A stretch of DNA of 64,000 bases from contig CM041292.1 in NCBI GenBank assembly GCA_023052935.1, positions 111,009,436 to 111,073,435 on the forward strand, in the 5' to 3' direction. The notes beneath the pieces are model-generated. The model was not told where the DNA came from. It worked only from the letters and a program-made list of their open reading frames with translations, and made no database searches. This stretch comes from Piezodorus guildinii. Taxonomy: Eukaryota > Arthropoda > Insecta > Hemiptera > Pentatomidae. Position numbers and translations under genes: made by a program. Below, piece after piece: positions 44,852 through 56,922 of the stretch; position 1 is the first letter of the stretch, and each line of letters starts with the position of its first letter.

Positions 44852-45329
44852 TCTATACTAATATTATAAATCTGAAGAGTTTGTTTGTTTATTTGAACGC
44901 GCTAATCTCAGAAACTACTGGTTCTAATTGAAAAATTCTTTTTGTGTTGGATAGTCCATTTATCGAGGAAGGTTATAGGCTATATAACATCACGCTGCTA
45001 CCAATAGGACCGAAGAATCAGTCGAAAATCTGGGAAAAAACGGGGAAAATTTGGGAGAAAAAAAAAACCTCGCTTCCCAATGATTCCAACTGATTTATCT
45101 TTTATTTTTAAATGATTCAATTTCCCGTTAATTTATATTTTTTCCATTTAAACACGTAGGAATAGATTTACGTCGAGATCGGGTTGCGGAGAAAATCAGT
45201 ATGTTCTTCTGCCACAAGAAAATAAAACTAAAAATGTCATTTACGCGGAAGTACTATAAAAATATATTCTTTTAAAAACTTCTTAATAGCAATCATAATA
45301 GCAGAAATTGATGCAGACGAAATCGCTTT

Positions 45330-45720
45330 AGAATATATCAAAGAAAAAGTGACATGTACTAAGAAGGTTTAAATTTGGGTGATAAAATTCCAGTTCTGGG
45401 ATACGCCGATGATTTGGTACTGCTAAAGGAAGACACGGAAACTAAAAAACTAAATACAAGTCCGTTAATAAAAACCGGTAAAGAAACAGGACTCGAAATA
45501 AATACCTAAAAGACAAAATATATGATTTGTAGCAGAGACGGTGGCGATCATAGTGATATTGATATATCAGGGTATACTTTTGAACACGTAGAGAAATTTA
45601 AGTATTTAGGTTCAATGATAACGAAAAAAAAATTCAGGAGGAAAGAAAGTCCTGGTTAAACGCGGAAAATGCGTGTTATAATTCAGTTGCGAAATTACTT
45701 AGCTTCTGTCTAAAAACTTA
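45330..45720 (+). pseudogene. LINE reverse-transcriptase fragment carried by the Helitron-like element
   Basis: A frame reads GDKIPVLGYADDLVLLKEDT with the YADD catalytic motif, then after a stop continues with SGYTFEHVEKFKYLGSMITK, typical of the palm-to-thumb segment of a LINE reverse transcriptase. Stops interrupt it. The same fragment occurs inverted at 39240-39600. Confidence 0.75.
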
Positions 45721-46138
45721 ACGGTTAAAATTTATTTCAAGAGTCATTTTCAACTTTAATTGTTATTACCTTGAAGCATATACATTTATAAATTTAAATA
45801 AATTAAAAAAATTACTATATCTTTTGATTTATTCGAGTATAATAATCAGAACTATTATTTTAAGCATATTTAGGACTACGAAGATGTATGTCTATATTCA
45901 TAAAAGAAAGTACCACTCAATTTTCTGGTCATCGCAGTATCTAAAAAACGACTATAGTTGTGAAGATACAATTTTTCCTGGAGGTTCGTCTTAGTGTCTA
46001 GATGTGCAAAAAGGCTGGGATTGAAAATCTTCGCCCAAAAAGTAGTTGAACAACCTAAACGTAAAATTTTCTTAATCTGATATTTATCAGCAAAGGTACA
46101 AAAAATTTATAACAAATATATTTAAACATATTACTGTT

Positions 46139-46355
46139 GTTATCTGTTCGTTTATCGTCACATTTGTACTACTATGGTTAATCGTATGATGACTAATTTT
46201 TTCCTCGCCAAGTTTAGTTAGGGTAGAGATCTTTAACGAGTTCATGGAGTCGCAAACGCTTGGGACCACCATTTTACGTCCCCTTCGAAGGAGGGCATAA
46301 CTAAGGTTGTTTTTTACTCTCATTAAAAAATCTTAAGGGCACCTAGCTGGTCACT
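46139..46355 (-). mobile_element. SINE fragment inside the Helitron-like element
   Basis: It matches the SINE body on the minus strand from CTCATTAAAAAATCTTAAGG (plus-strand reading) back to the GTTCGTTTATCGTCAC tail. It is more diverged than 32612-32901 and shared with the inverted Helitron-like copy. Confidence 0.7.
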
Positions 46356-46683
46356 ACATACAGGTGACCGAACCTTTTAAGCATATTGCGTTTCATATCT
46401 GTATATCTGTTTCGAGTGTAGGTTCCTATGAAAATATATTCAATTGTTATTTATTTTTTAAAAATGGTTTGTGACGATTATTTTTACATATTAAGTGATT
46501 ATGGGTATAACCACTTCTACTGGTTTGCTATTGTAAATTTGACAGGAAGAAGTCAAGATCGGGCTTTAAATGATGACAAAGAGTAGCTGATAGTTGATAT
46601 TTATTATAGCCAATCTCACCATAAACGCACATAAATTAATACGAAATGCAATATTCGCGAGTAAAGCTGCGTGACAGAGCTAG

Positions 46684-47140
46684 TACCTTATACGTAAGGT
46701 ATTATTACTTTAACAGTGCTTGTTCACGCCATATGCCTGATAAGGTTTTTCCTGGCTGTTTCATTGAAAATAAACAACTATATAATTTTTATGATATTTA
46801 TCATAAGATCATTTTATTGCATAAATCTTTATTTTTTATTTGGTTTAAAAATAGTCTTTGTAAATATAACTGAAAGTTTTTGCCAAGAAAGTGAAGAATA
46901 ATAGAAGGGAAAGAAAAAAAAAAGACGATCGTTCTTCAATTGTTTTATTACTGCCTCGTGGCGAGGCGAGCCTTAATGTAGCGTCTGATCGGTGAAGATG
47001 TGCCGTATGTACACCCAAGTCTCCTCTTAAGAAATTTTGAACGTTATCGAACGTAACGTATTTCTTCATCTTCTCATCGTTCCCCTTGGAAGCCCTGCGG
47101 TCATTTTCAACACTCAAGGCGACTTCGTTCAAGCCGCCCT
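46684..47140. other. Unclassified, partly GC-rich
   Basis: 46920-47160 is richer in GC than its surroundings and includes CTGCCTCGTGGCGAGGCGAG and two copies of a CCCTGCGGTC-type segment (47092 and 47138). It may belong to the repeat that continues to 47720. Confidence 0.35.
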
Positions 47141-47589
47141 GCGGTCGTTTTCTTGAACACTCAACTGGACATCTTTACGTGAATATAACCTATCTATATC
47201 CATTATTGGAACATTTAATTTCCTAATTATCATTCTTAAAAATGTTTAATTTTGATTCTTATATTTTTTACATCTTTAAGTATTGGATTAAGTTGAGTTT
47301 GTTTCTCATATTTTCTTTAATATTTTAATTAGGTTTATTTTCTTTCCTACATTTTTCTTACAGCTGTTTAAGTATATAATTAGGTTAATTTGTTTCTTAT
47401 CTTTTCTTATATCAATAGTTAATTAGTCTAATTATTGTTTCTTATTCTCGTTTATATGTTTATTTTTTAAATCTATACAGTCCACTAATTTTTTTTTTAA
47501 TAGAACCACCCTCAATTTCGAGTTATCACTAGAAAGTACTGTTCTTTCACGGATAGTTCAGCGTATTCAGTGCCCTTAGAGATTGTTGG

Positions 47590-47725
47590 GTTCTCACTCC
47601 TTCAATCGCCCTGATGATGACCCACAATGGGCGTCAAAACGTTGGCAAACAATAAATAGTTGAAAACTATTTAGTTGTTTCATCTACTGACCGCCACCTG
47701 GACTGATTCCTTCCAGTATATAGGC
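47590..47725 (+). repeat. Retroelement-like repeat with hammerhead-like core, shared with 31.3 kb
   Basis: CCCTGATGATGACCCACAAT and GGGCGTCAAAACGTTGG form a hairpin flanked by CTGATGA and a CAAAAC segment. CAAACAATAAATAGTTGAAA, TTTAGTTGTTTCATCTACTG and GGACTGATTCCTTCC follow, as at 31.27-31.38 kb. Confidence 0.55.
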
Positions 47726-48095
47726 ACACACTAAGCAAGTGTTTAAAATCGACGGACCTTATCCAATCTTCGTGTCTAGCACGCATTTCAATTGAGACCC
47801 CAAATATCTCTCTAGGTAGAAGTGTATATCTTGCTATATCTATTGATGTGGGACATTGTATCCTTCCTCTTTGGACCCACCGCTCAGAAATATTTATTCC
47901 TGTCAGGTTCATGAAGCTTAGGCTGTTAGGAAGGGTCAGTGCTATCGTGGACATCTCAATGGTTGGCGGATCGATCTTAGTGCCCATTCGATATTGCCTT
48001 GGTGAATCATCGCTCAGGAGCTGATTCAGAGCACGATGGCTTTTTGTAGAACGGATAGGTTCTTGGCTATTACCTTGATTTATTTGAGGTACAGA
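47667..48095 (-). other. Unrecognised open frame, possible transposon or viral-derived coding fragment
   Basis: On the minus strand a frame is open from about 48095 without an early ATG; the first methionine is at 47987. It has coding-like composition: SHRALNQLLSDDSPRQYRMG, PPTIEMSTIALTLPNSLSFM and IARYTLLPREIFGVSIEMRA. It has no motif that I recognise. The final part overlaps the repeat at 47590-47725, so the true 3' end is probably near 47730. It could derive from a structural gene of a retroelement or another integrated element. Confidence 0.35.
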
Positions 48096-48717
48096 TTAGA
48101 CTGTTTCGTTATTACCATATGTGCTATTTTAATATTTTATGATTTTTGTTGTTAACTTTCAATGTATAAGAAGTGGAGCTGTGGGAATCGTTATTAAAAA
48201 AAAAGTGATTCATTAAGAATTGAAACAGTGATATTTCTAGATTTTCCCAATTTATTTTACAAATTTGTGGGTTTTATTTTGAATTAGGTTGTGTGCAAGA
48301 GCGAAAGACTTTTGTTTTATTACATGAGTGTGGATGAATCGAACTTATGCTACATCGTATTTATATATTATTATTTTCATGTGATCTAGTTTATCAAGGC
48401 ACTAGTCGGCACAGTGTGGTTAGGTGATGCCAAGCAAGATCCAGAGATTGGCTGGCATGATTGGGAAAAGAAGACTCAAGCAACAACGTAGACATTGGTT
48501 GCAGGGCGACTGGATGGAAGTGAAAAACCAAATCGAGAGAAATGAAAGAAGATTCTGAGGTAAGCCATGACCTGGCGCTATACTGCTATGATAAAAGATA
48601 TTTCGTTCTTTGGTCCGAAAACGATACAGCACAGTAATGTTTGCTACAGCAGACTTTGATTTGAATCTTGGAATTTCAGAATCCACTATAAAAATTGCTG
48701 ACGGATGCTGGAAGATG
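48096..48717. other. Unclassified stretch
   Basis: 48410-48560 is less AT-rich than its surroundings and may be a decayed element, but no frame is long enough to assign. Confidence 0.35.
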
Positions 48718-48930
48718 ATGCATGTTTTAGTTAAGTTGCTGTAACATCTTGGTTGTATAGTTGTCTTGAATATGAAATTTCAGTTTGTACGACTTTTAGA
48801 ACACACAACACACACACAGACGTTTTTGCGGGACTTGGTCATTTGGACTCAGGGGACCCTAAAACGCGTATTTCGGTGAAAACTCGAATTCGAAAATTTT
48901 CATGATCGCAATACTTTCCCTTAAAATGAA
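48718..48930 (+). repeat. ACTTTCACTTACC family, 3' part only
   Basis: It contains GCTGTAACATCTTGG, ACACACAACACACACACAGA, GGGGACCCTAAAACGCGTAT and CATGATCGCAATACTTTCCC. Confidence 0.75.
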
Positions 48931-49147
48931 AGTAACAAGTGGTTTATTAAAAATTAATTAAGTATGTTGTTTGGTTGACTTCATTTATTTCTAGAGCTCA
49001 AAATATTCTGATCCTCAGTGTTATTTTAGAAAGTTAATCGGTAACTTATAAAAAAATTAATGAGAAATAAAAAAAAATGTAGATCAATAGCTAAAATCAT
49101 AAATAATACTTATATAATAATTATAAAAATAAATTAAATACATGTTA

Positions 49148-49245
49148 CTTTCACTTACCTATATATGAAATATGTAGTAGGGAAAAGTATTGCGATCGTG
49201 AAAATTTTGGAATTTGTTCACCTAAAATATACGTTTTATTTTATA
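49148..49245 (-). repeat. ACTTTCACTTACC family, terminal fragment
   Basis: ACTTTCACTTACCTATATAT, GTATTGCGATCGTGAAAATT and AAAATATACGTTTTA mark the family terminus. The interior is missing. Confidence 0.7.
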
Positions 49246-51437
49246 TAAATTATTATTATAGAAGAGGAATTTTAATTATGAATGTATTATTCGGAACAAT
49301 CTCTTCTTTTTATTTATATATTTATTTATCATAACATATATAAACTATGATTATAAAACTGTTACGTTTCGAGGTACTTCTTATGCCTCATCTTCAGATC
49401 TTTAAAAAACATATTTATTTCCATATTATATCCTAATATAGGTCATTTAATAATGTAATATTATTCATATTTAGTCCCTATATATGAATAATTCTGTCAG
49501 TCTGTTAAAATAATCTATTATTTCATCATCACATAATAATTCCTTCAACATTTTGCTGCCAAAGACTTGCAACTATCAGGCAGACTTCTGTTCAGACTTC
49601 TAAATATACAACTTGAACGGATTTGATAACCAAATGGAGGATAAAAGAGCAAAAATAATTTTTAAATTTTTTTTTTTTCATTTTCGAAATGTATGTACTT
49701 GTAATTTTATTTATTGCTGTTTGCCAATTATACTTAGTGCTTGCTAAAAACCCATGTGTTATTTTCTACTGCATTAATATTAATCGATATTTACTGATTA
49801 GTCTTCATATCGCCTTGTATTTAGTTTGATGATTTATCAATACGGGTTACCTATGTGAATATTTTAGTGATGTAATTAATACCAAATTAATAACATCGGC
49901 TGGATTATAGTGGATATGCCAGATTCGGCATTCAGACTTTTTGACAGATTGGTGCTGAAAGCTCCTGTAGCAATATTATTCCTGCGTGGTGGACCATATG
50001 AGTGAGTCCCTTCTAGCAGAGCCATGGACGAAGCAGCATTGGCCACCTTTGAATATACCAACGCTTTATAAGTCTGGAGTAAGTGGTTCAATCTATAGCC
50101 CAACTTCTTAAAAATAAACTCCATCGAGATCCGTGAGATAACTGTGAGATCTGCTTATTAGCAGATTATCCCGAAACTCTTCCTCTTAATACAAAGCATC
50201 AGTGTAAAATGGTTAGCCTTTCTTCGGTTCTCTTATCCCTCGAAGACTAGATATCCTTCTAATTATGTGATCCTCCTTAAACAGATACGTTCATTGTTTA
50301 CAAAATTACATAACTTGAAGTTTTACACAATTAAAAATGTCCAATGCGAAAAGAACTGTGTTGTGAATGGAAAAATGTTAACATTTTCGTACAAATTTAA
50401 CTATTCGTGAATATTAATGCAGTTTATAATAATTTGCAGCGTTTTGGAATGAAACCTGAATTGTATTTGTTGTTAGGAATAATTGTTAATTTCAGGTTTT
50501 TATGTCTTTAACCGAAACTTTTACATCCGATTAGCTATAGCAGCATAAAAGTGACGTTAAACGAATAAACAAAGAAACAAACAACTGAAACTTTCGGACT
50601 TTTAAATTAATATAAAAATGTTATTTATAACATAAACTTAACAAACTAAACCATGATTTGCTGCTGAATACTAGTGCCTCGAACTAATGTAGTATTACTG
50701 TATAGCAGAAAAAGTTTTGAAATGAGTGTCTCTTGATTCGGAGCTCAGTCAAATGAGTTATGTAGACATTTTCAGTTCTATCTATGTAAAAGACTAATCA
50801 ACTTTCGTTTATGTAAACTGTTTATTTGTTAAAACTAAACATTATATAAATTGTTGGTGATGAAACAATTTTTAGGATTCTTGGAATACATTGGAACATG
50901 ATGTGTACAATTTCATATACTTGAATAATAGTATCTACTTTTTAGCATAATACATTTCAAATATTTTTAATTTCAAGATTTCGGTAAAACAGGCTCACCC
51001 TCATTACAAAAAGGATCCATTCTTAAATGTGATAGACCTTTTAGGGAAACGTGGTAAAATTGAGGACACAGCGAAGTAGCGGTGATTTTATAACTGTGGT
51101 CCTATAGAAGATAAGGCCCTACTTACATTTATTCATGTCATGCTAATTTCAGGCTATTGGCTGATCTCGCGCTTACAGAAACGGGTTTAGTGGGTCAATC
51201 AATCTTCGGGGCATATCAATTATTATCATTTGATAATGAACAATTCCCTGTTGATTTTTCTGAGTAACAAATTGAAATAGTTTTTTTGTGATTCATATTG
51301 TTTTCCATTATTAATTTTATAAGAATGAGTTATTTGACATCGAGCAGTTATCTTGCTTCTTTTCGGTATCACAGATTGAAAATGTCTTCTTGAAGTGAGA
51401 ATGGTTGTCTGTGTGTATATATGGGTGCAGTTAGGTC
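49246..51437. other. Mostly featureless stretch with one SINE tail
   Basis: No supported gene. A SINE 3' fragment lies at 50517-50585 (CCGATTAGCTATAGCAGCAT to GTGACGTTAAACGAATA). The frame at 49876-50124 on the minus strand was not convincing. Confidence 0.4.
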
Positions 51438-51438
51438 A

Positions 51439-51572
51439 GGGTGCAATCAAAAGAACATACAATTAAGTATAAACTTAATTTAAACTAAATTAAATATTAT
51501 TAAGTACATTAAATAATAAATTTTAGGTAAATTAAGTTTATACTTAATTGTGTGTTCTTTTGACTGCACTCT
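51439..51572. repeat. Palindromic MITE-like hairpin
   Basis: Left arm GGGTGCAATCAAAAGAACAT then ACAATTAAGTATAAACTTAA; the right arm is its near-perfect inverse, TTAAGTTTATACTTAATTGT then GTGTTCTTTTGACTGCACTC. The arms are about 45 bp with a short AT-rich loop. No coding content. Confidence 0.85.
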
Positions 51573-52529
51573 AAACTAACTTCTCCCATAAAATGTCTTC
51601 TGATCGATATTCTTTGGAAGCAAAATCGATTTCCGTTACTTTAATACTTTAATAAAATAAATTGCTTATGACTTCGAGAATAAATACAAGTGATATATGA
51701 AATGAAAATTGTTTCATGATATTTAACTGACTCAGTCAATCTCTATTAGCTCCTACGACTTTATTTGCTACATATTAACCTCATTCTGATATCGATTTTT
51801 AACAGGATGCTATTTATTTGTGTATATTACAACTCTTATTTCTTGCTGTATTTATCCTTTAATAATTGTCAAATTATTTAATAGTATGCTTATAGTTATA
51901 AATGAAAGTACCATTTCACTCACTTTTCTGGTCATTGTAGTATCTCTAAAATGAATATGGTTATGAAGCTATTTTATTTTTAATGTTACCCCTACAGCCT
52001 AGGTGTGCAATAAGGCTTGGTTTGGAAAAATCGTCAACCAAGTGGTTAAAAACATTATATATATATATAATATATATATAAATAATTTTTACAAAGTTAA
52101 TTTTTGAATAACTCAAAAACTAGATTTCTAACTTAAAATATTACTGCATTATCATTTATTGTACGTTTCGTTTATAAGAAAGTCAAATTGGAATGGACGG
52201 CCATACTGAATGAATCTCCAACTTCCTATTCTTGCTGAATATATTGTTATTATGTCTTCTTTGGAGTTTGCAATGATAATATTAAAAGGAAACGAAAAAA
52301 TCTATCTATCTATCTTAATGAAATATAATAAGATATGTTATATAATATTTAATAATATCATACAGTTATATAAGCGAAAACTAGTGTAATATCTGAGAAG
52401 AAGAAAATATTTATGGATTTTTCTCTTCTCTAAAAGTGATAAGAAAAGAAATGTGAATAGAAAGAAATACCTGATATTCGAACCTGTGATTTTAGTGTTT
52501 TATTTTAACTTACACCTTATGAAATAGTG
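51573..52529. other. Non-coding stretch with an AT microsatellite
   Basis: (AT)n-type sequence at 52057-52080 and a (CTAT)n run at 52303-52315. Nothing else recognised. Confidence 0.4.
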
Positions 52530-52760
52530 CTATGAGAAAATATTATGATCCTACGAAATTTTAAATTTCCAGTTTTCGAGATCCTCTTGAATTCAAATAA
52601 CCATTTCTTTCAAAATGATGTATGCGTCTTTGATATGAATAATTTGTAAACTTAAAGTCCTTTGAAAACTGAAATTTGGTGATTAGAATCAGTAGATTTT
52701 TCATCGGGAAAAGGGAAATGTAACGTATAGTTACCGTATAATCTTCTGATGGAGACAATT
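52530..52760 (-). repeat. Strongly diverged ACTTTCACTTACC family fragment
   Basis: A weak ordered resemblance: TTTTAACTTACACCTTATGA, AATTTCCAGTTTTCGAGAT, TCAAATAACCA and TCATCGGGAAAA-type blocks. No clear termini. Confidence 0.4.
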
Positions 52761-53047
52761 TCTTCTTACGTGGAAAAACATTTCTTAAAATAGTAGTACT
52801 ATTGATTTAAAATACATCCTAGGATTTTGGAAAAAATATTATGCAACAAATTAAGTCGTAGGAATTAAGACTCGGTTAAGCAGCTGATGGTAGGGTCAAT
52901 GACGGGAGTTATTGTTGAGAGGACTGAAAGTAGAAAAATAACCTACGTATTTTATGTCACAAATCCAAGAAGGCTCTAGATTATATGGAAAAAGAGAAGA
53001 ATAGAAAGAAATGTGAAGAAAACAGCACCCACTTTGTAATATCAATT

Positions 53048-54222
53048 TTCACTTTCACTTACCTATGTATGGTAAAGGAAAGTATGGCGATCGTGAAATT
53101 TTCGAATTCCAGTTTTCAACGGATATACACGTTTTAGGGTCCCCAGAGTCCAAAAAACCAAGTCCCGCAAAAAGATCTGTGTGTGGTAAGTCTAGCACAA
53201 AAACAAAAAATGGTACGAAACTGAAAATTCGTATTTAAGACTAGGCCCGAGATGTACAGCAACTTTTTTTGTTATCAAAATCGGCTAGCCAGAAGAGCCA
53301 CTTTATATCATGCATTTTCACCTTTTTACGATTTTATCAAAAACGGCTCCAACGATTCATTCTGATTGAAATAGTCTGGCAGAGCTTAAATGTCGATTTT
53401 TAAAAATTTCTTCTTCTAATGTACCATTAATTTTGTAGATTAAAACAAAAACGAATATATTATCTCATTAGCAATGATATGAAATATACAAGTTTAAGGA
53501 ATTTGATAAACATCTAAAGGAGAAAATCGCTAAAATAGTTGTTTGATCTAACCATCATTATGAAGAATGATAAGGACTAGAACAAGTGGACTGCATTGAA
53601 TAAGTGAATGAAAAACTGTTAGGATTAAATATTGGTGTATTTGAACAATTAGGTTAGGTCATAGGTTACATTTAGGTGGGCTAGATAATTACTTATTGGT
53701 ATGGTTGATATGATGTTTCTCTCGTTTCATCTCTTGTTTCTTCGCCTTGTCGTCCAGCCTAGGACGACCTTTCTTCCTCTGCTCCATTTTTAACGCAGCG
53801 TACTCAGAAAAGGAAGAAGGTAAATGGTGTGTAGCGTGCACGCTTCTCCTGCTTATCTTCTTACCATATGTTTTTGATAACAAAATATGGCCGCTTGTGG
53901 CACATTATTAAATTGAGCGTACATGTTACGCGAACAATAGTTTTTCATGCATTCTTTGTTATTGACCAAAAGACCAGTAATATAGATGTATAATACACCG
54001 TTGGGAAGCTAAAGAGTTTAGAAAAAATATTATCTTATACACAAGATTGCAAAAGTTAATGGAGAGTGATGAAAAGTCGAAAAACTAACTAATTGTTTTA
54101 GATAATAATATAATGGATTATTCAATAAAACACATGTTTCTATAGAAAATCAATGTAATAATTCTTTAAGAATTTACTTTACCAAGTTAAGTAAAAGTCT
54201 TGTGCTGCCCGCATCAGATTTT
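53048..54222 (-). repeat. ACTTTCACTTACC family copy, minus, with an insertion
   Basis: It runs from ACTTTCACTTACCTATGTAT and GTATGGCGATCGTGAAA to AAGTTAAGTAAAAGTCTTGT then GCTGCCCGCATCAGA. About 400 bp between about 53545 and 53940 have no counterpart in other copies and contain the unrelated frame 53689-53883. Confidence 0.75.
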
Positions 54223-55769
54223 TAATATATATAAATCATACACATAACATATTATTTTCTTATAAATTTCTATCATTAAATAATTGTACGAAACCATTAC
54301 ATGTAAAATAACATTATAACACACTTTTAGAAACGGTTGCTTTCGTCCCACTTGTCCGTTTCTCTTTGCTATACTTAATCAGCGCATACTCACGCCTTAC
54401 TGTTTTACCGATCCTTCATGGTAGTAAAAGTGGCAAACAATAATGTGAGTAAGTTGCTGTTTCTAATTTCAACTTTCAGATAACTTTGGACGAACACACA
54501 TTTCTATGATAACTAAAGAAAATAAAAAAAAATAAGAGAAAAGTTTTAAATTTATTGGAAATAATTATGTACGAAATTGTAAGTAATTATGAAACATCAA
54601 AAAGTAAGTGAATGTTGTGTAATGCGCTCACTAGATAATTCTACCCAAGCCATGGTAGTAAACTAATGTGCTACACCAATTACTAACTGCAAGTAAATGT
54701 GGAATTTGTAATATTGGTAATAGGTTTGCCTACTCCGCCTCCTGCAACTAATCAATTCTTAATGACACTTGACCTTGGGTCATCGATTGTCTTCGGCTTC
54801 CTCTTGACCGTCTCGAGGTCAATGGACGTCCCAATACTTCCAGTTGCAACTTGAGAAATAAATGGATACAATTTATGATATTTTCCAGTTTTAGACTATT
54901 TATATATTTGTACAAATGGTTACCACAATAGGAAATGTGTAAATCATAATAGGTTCAGGGTTTAGTTGAAATTTTAGGTTTATGATTACCAATAATATTG
55001 CAATTTGAGGCCTTAGGTTTCAAGATATGTAGAACCCGAATGACGTATAAGAAAAAAAACCTTTTGTGCAGCTTTTCTCCGAAACTACTCGACCGATTTT
55101 TCCCGAATGAGGCACAAAAATAACAGTCTTCCTATGATGATCCTAACAAGTTGATGTTGATATCAGCCCACTAATTTTAAAATGACGGCAAATGAAAAAT
55201 GCTTTAATTCAATGATTCAGTTATTTTAAAGACATTGTAAAAATTTGATAGTTTAATATTCAGGACACCGTGACGAACAAAAAAAAAAAAAAAAAAAGCC
55301 TATATACTTATGACTCAGTTATTTCCGGAGATAACACAGATAAAATAGAAAAAAAATTGAAATTTCAAATTTATATACGCCCTTAACTCAATTATTATAA
55401 AAGTTAATTAGATAAATACCATAAAAATAAGTTTCTAGTCCTATCGAATAGAGAATTAAATTTTCTACAAAACGAATCATTAAAATCGTTTTAGAAATAG
55501 CAGAGATATTGCGTGCCAATCAGCGTTAATTGCCAATTTCTTTTGGATTATTTATTGCTTTTCACATGAGTTTATTATAATATAGTTATTTAGAAATAAT
55601 AAACCATTGTGTAATAATTTGCAGCGTATTTGTTGTTTAATTGGAAAAGAGACTAAGTTTACTTCTGGATTGCACATTTATTAATGTTAGACATAAACAG
55701 ATATTCCAAAAAGTTTCTCAAATAATGATTACTTTGGGACTAATAGAACTACATAAATAGGTTATTTGA
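54223..55769. other. Non-coding stretch, nothing recognised
   Basis: A GC-richer patch lies at 54730-54850 and a poly-A run at 55279-55297. No gene or family assigned. Confidence 0.4.
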
Positions 55770-55781
55770 ATGACAACGTTT

Positions 55782-56822
55782 TATTTTTTTTTTTCTTTCC
55801 GGCTAATCCAATGCACTGCAGCCTTATTAGGCTTATTGTGCGCCGTTCAATCTACTGTTAGTACAGGGCTAGCGCCTTGGTGAATCTGACTAACCTGTAG
55901 GGATTAATCAGTTCACGCAACTTGGGATCAGGGAAACGGTCGACGAAAAAGTGGTAAAATCGTATCCTGGTAATCTCTGGACAACTGCATATCACATGAA
56001 ATGCAGTCTCACCATCCCATATTGTGGAGATGCTTATTAAGTTGACAGTGTCCAGTGTATAGTCCTGTTACCCTCCTTAGGGTTGTCCTGTCCATTGAGA
56101 GTAGAGTGAAACTTCTCTCTTTGCAGGGTCCATCCAGAAACATCTTGGAGTGATGCTGCTTATCAGTATCCCTCCAGTATTGCCTGGATCTACTGTCAGC
56201 AGCTGCCTTAAGCAGACCTTTGGCATTGCTGCGGCTAATTCCGTACACAGGTTCAGGTGAGGGGGGTAGCTGAGCAGAACCCCTCCTCGCGAGGCTATCA
56301 GCTCTCTCATATCCTAGGATGCCTGAGTGACCAGGCACCCAGTGTATCCGGACTTTATTTAGTAGGGAAAGCATATTAAGATTATTTTTGCATTCCTCCA
56401 CTAATTTGGACCGTGTTATGTAATTACCCAGGGCTCCAATAGCAGCTTGACTATCGGTATGGATAGTTATCTGTCTGTCTCTCATCCCTTCTGAAATTAG
56501 GGTTTGAGCACAGATATTTATTGCCATTACTTCCGCCTGAAAGACTGAGGTATGTTTGTCAAGAGAAATGGACATCCCTTCCTTTGGTTTATCCATTCTC
56601 CATATTCCAGCACCTGAGCCTAGATCTGTCATGGATCCATCTGTATAACAGTTGACTCCATTGCACGGTTTGTGCGAGCCAGTCCTGTTAATCCCTACAC
56701 AATAGAGTGTGTCCGTGTATTTCTTTACTTGAAGAGCGGAATGCATGGCTAGCACCGTATCTTCATCAATCCTTCTGAACAAGTTGCCATGACTCCGGTA
56801 AACCAGAGAGTTGGATCGTTCG
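55782..56822 (-). mobile_element. 5'-truncated LINE with 12-bp target duplication
   Basis: ATGACAACGTTT at 55770-55781 and 56823-56834 flanks the insert. The minus-strand 3' end has a short A tail next to the left duplication (poly-T at 55782-55793 on the plus strand). The insert holds only the C-terminal part of the LINE, as expected for incomplete reverse transcription. Confidence 0.9.
55855..56782 (-). pseudogene. LINE RNase H domain and truncated C-terminal region
   Basis: 56782-56009 encodes a complete RNase H fold with all expected acidic residues: CYTDGSMTDLGSGAGIW, TSVFQAEVMAIN, TIHTDSQAAIGAL and WVPGHSGILGYERADSLARR. RNase H after the reverse transcriptase points to the I/R1/jockey-type LINE groups that carry it. 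After NKHLHNMGW a stop appears. The expected zinc-motif segment is shortened by a deletion, and the C-terminus resumes in another frame (C-P-E-I-T-R-I-R-F and L-I-N-P-Y-R-L-V-R-F), ending near 55855. Confidence 0.88.
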
Positions 56823-56919
56823 ATGACAACGTTTGATAAAGGTCTTAAGAAAAATATCTTTATAATATTAAGGAAGAAATTAATTTATTTTAATATATCC
56901 TCATTTAAAAAAATTAAAT

Positions 56920-56922
<3 letters not shown>

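Larger units (their letters stand above)
44852..46683 (+). mobile_element. Helitron-like element, plus copy with both termini
   Basis: The 5' end is TCTATACTAATATTATAAAT after an A. The 3' end is GTAAAGCTGCGTGACAGAG then CTAG, followed by T. Insertion between A and T, a TC start, a CTAG end and no target duplication fit Helitrons. The 5' block and the following GAACGCGCTAATCTCAGAAA resemble, as I recall, non-autonomous Helitrons common in Lepidoptera. No Rep/helicase is encoded. Passengers are a LINE reverse-transcriptase piece and a SINE piece. Confidence 0.7.

Noticed and set aside
49876..50124. Minus-strand frame of 82 codons
   Set aside because: No recognisable motif or splice context, and no repeat boundary supports it as an element.
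53689..53883. Basic AT-hook-like small protein (KKGRPRLDD) on the minus strand
   Set aside because: It is a short frame inside an insertion within a repeat copy, with no conserved context and no splice or promoter evidence.
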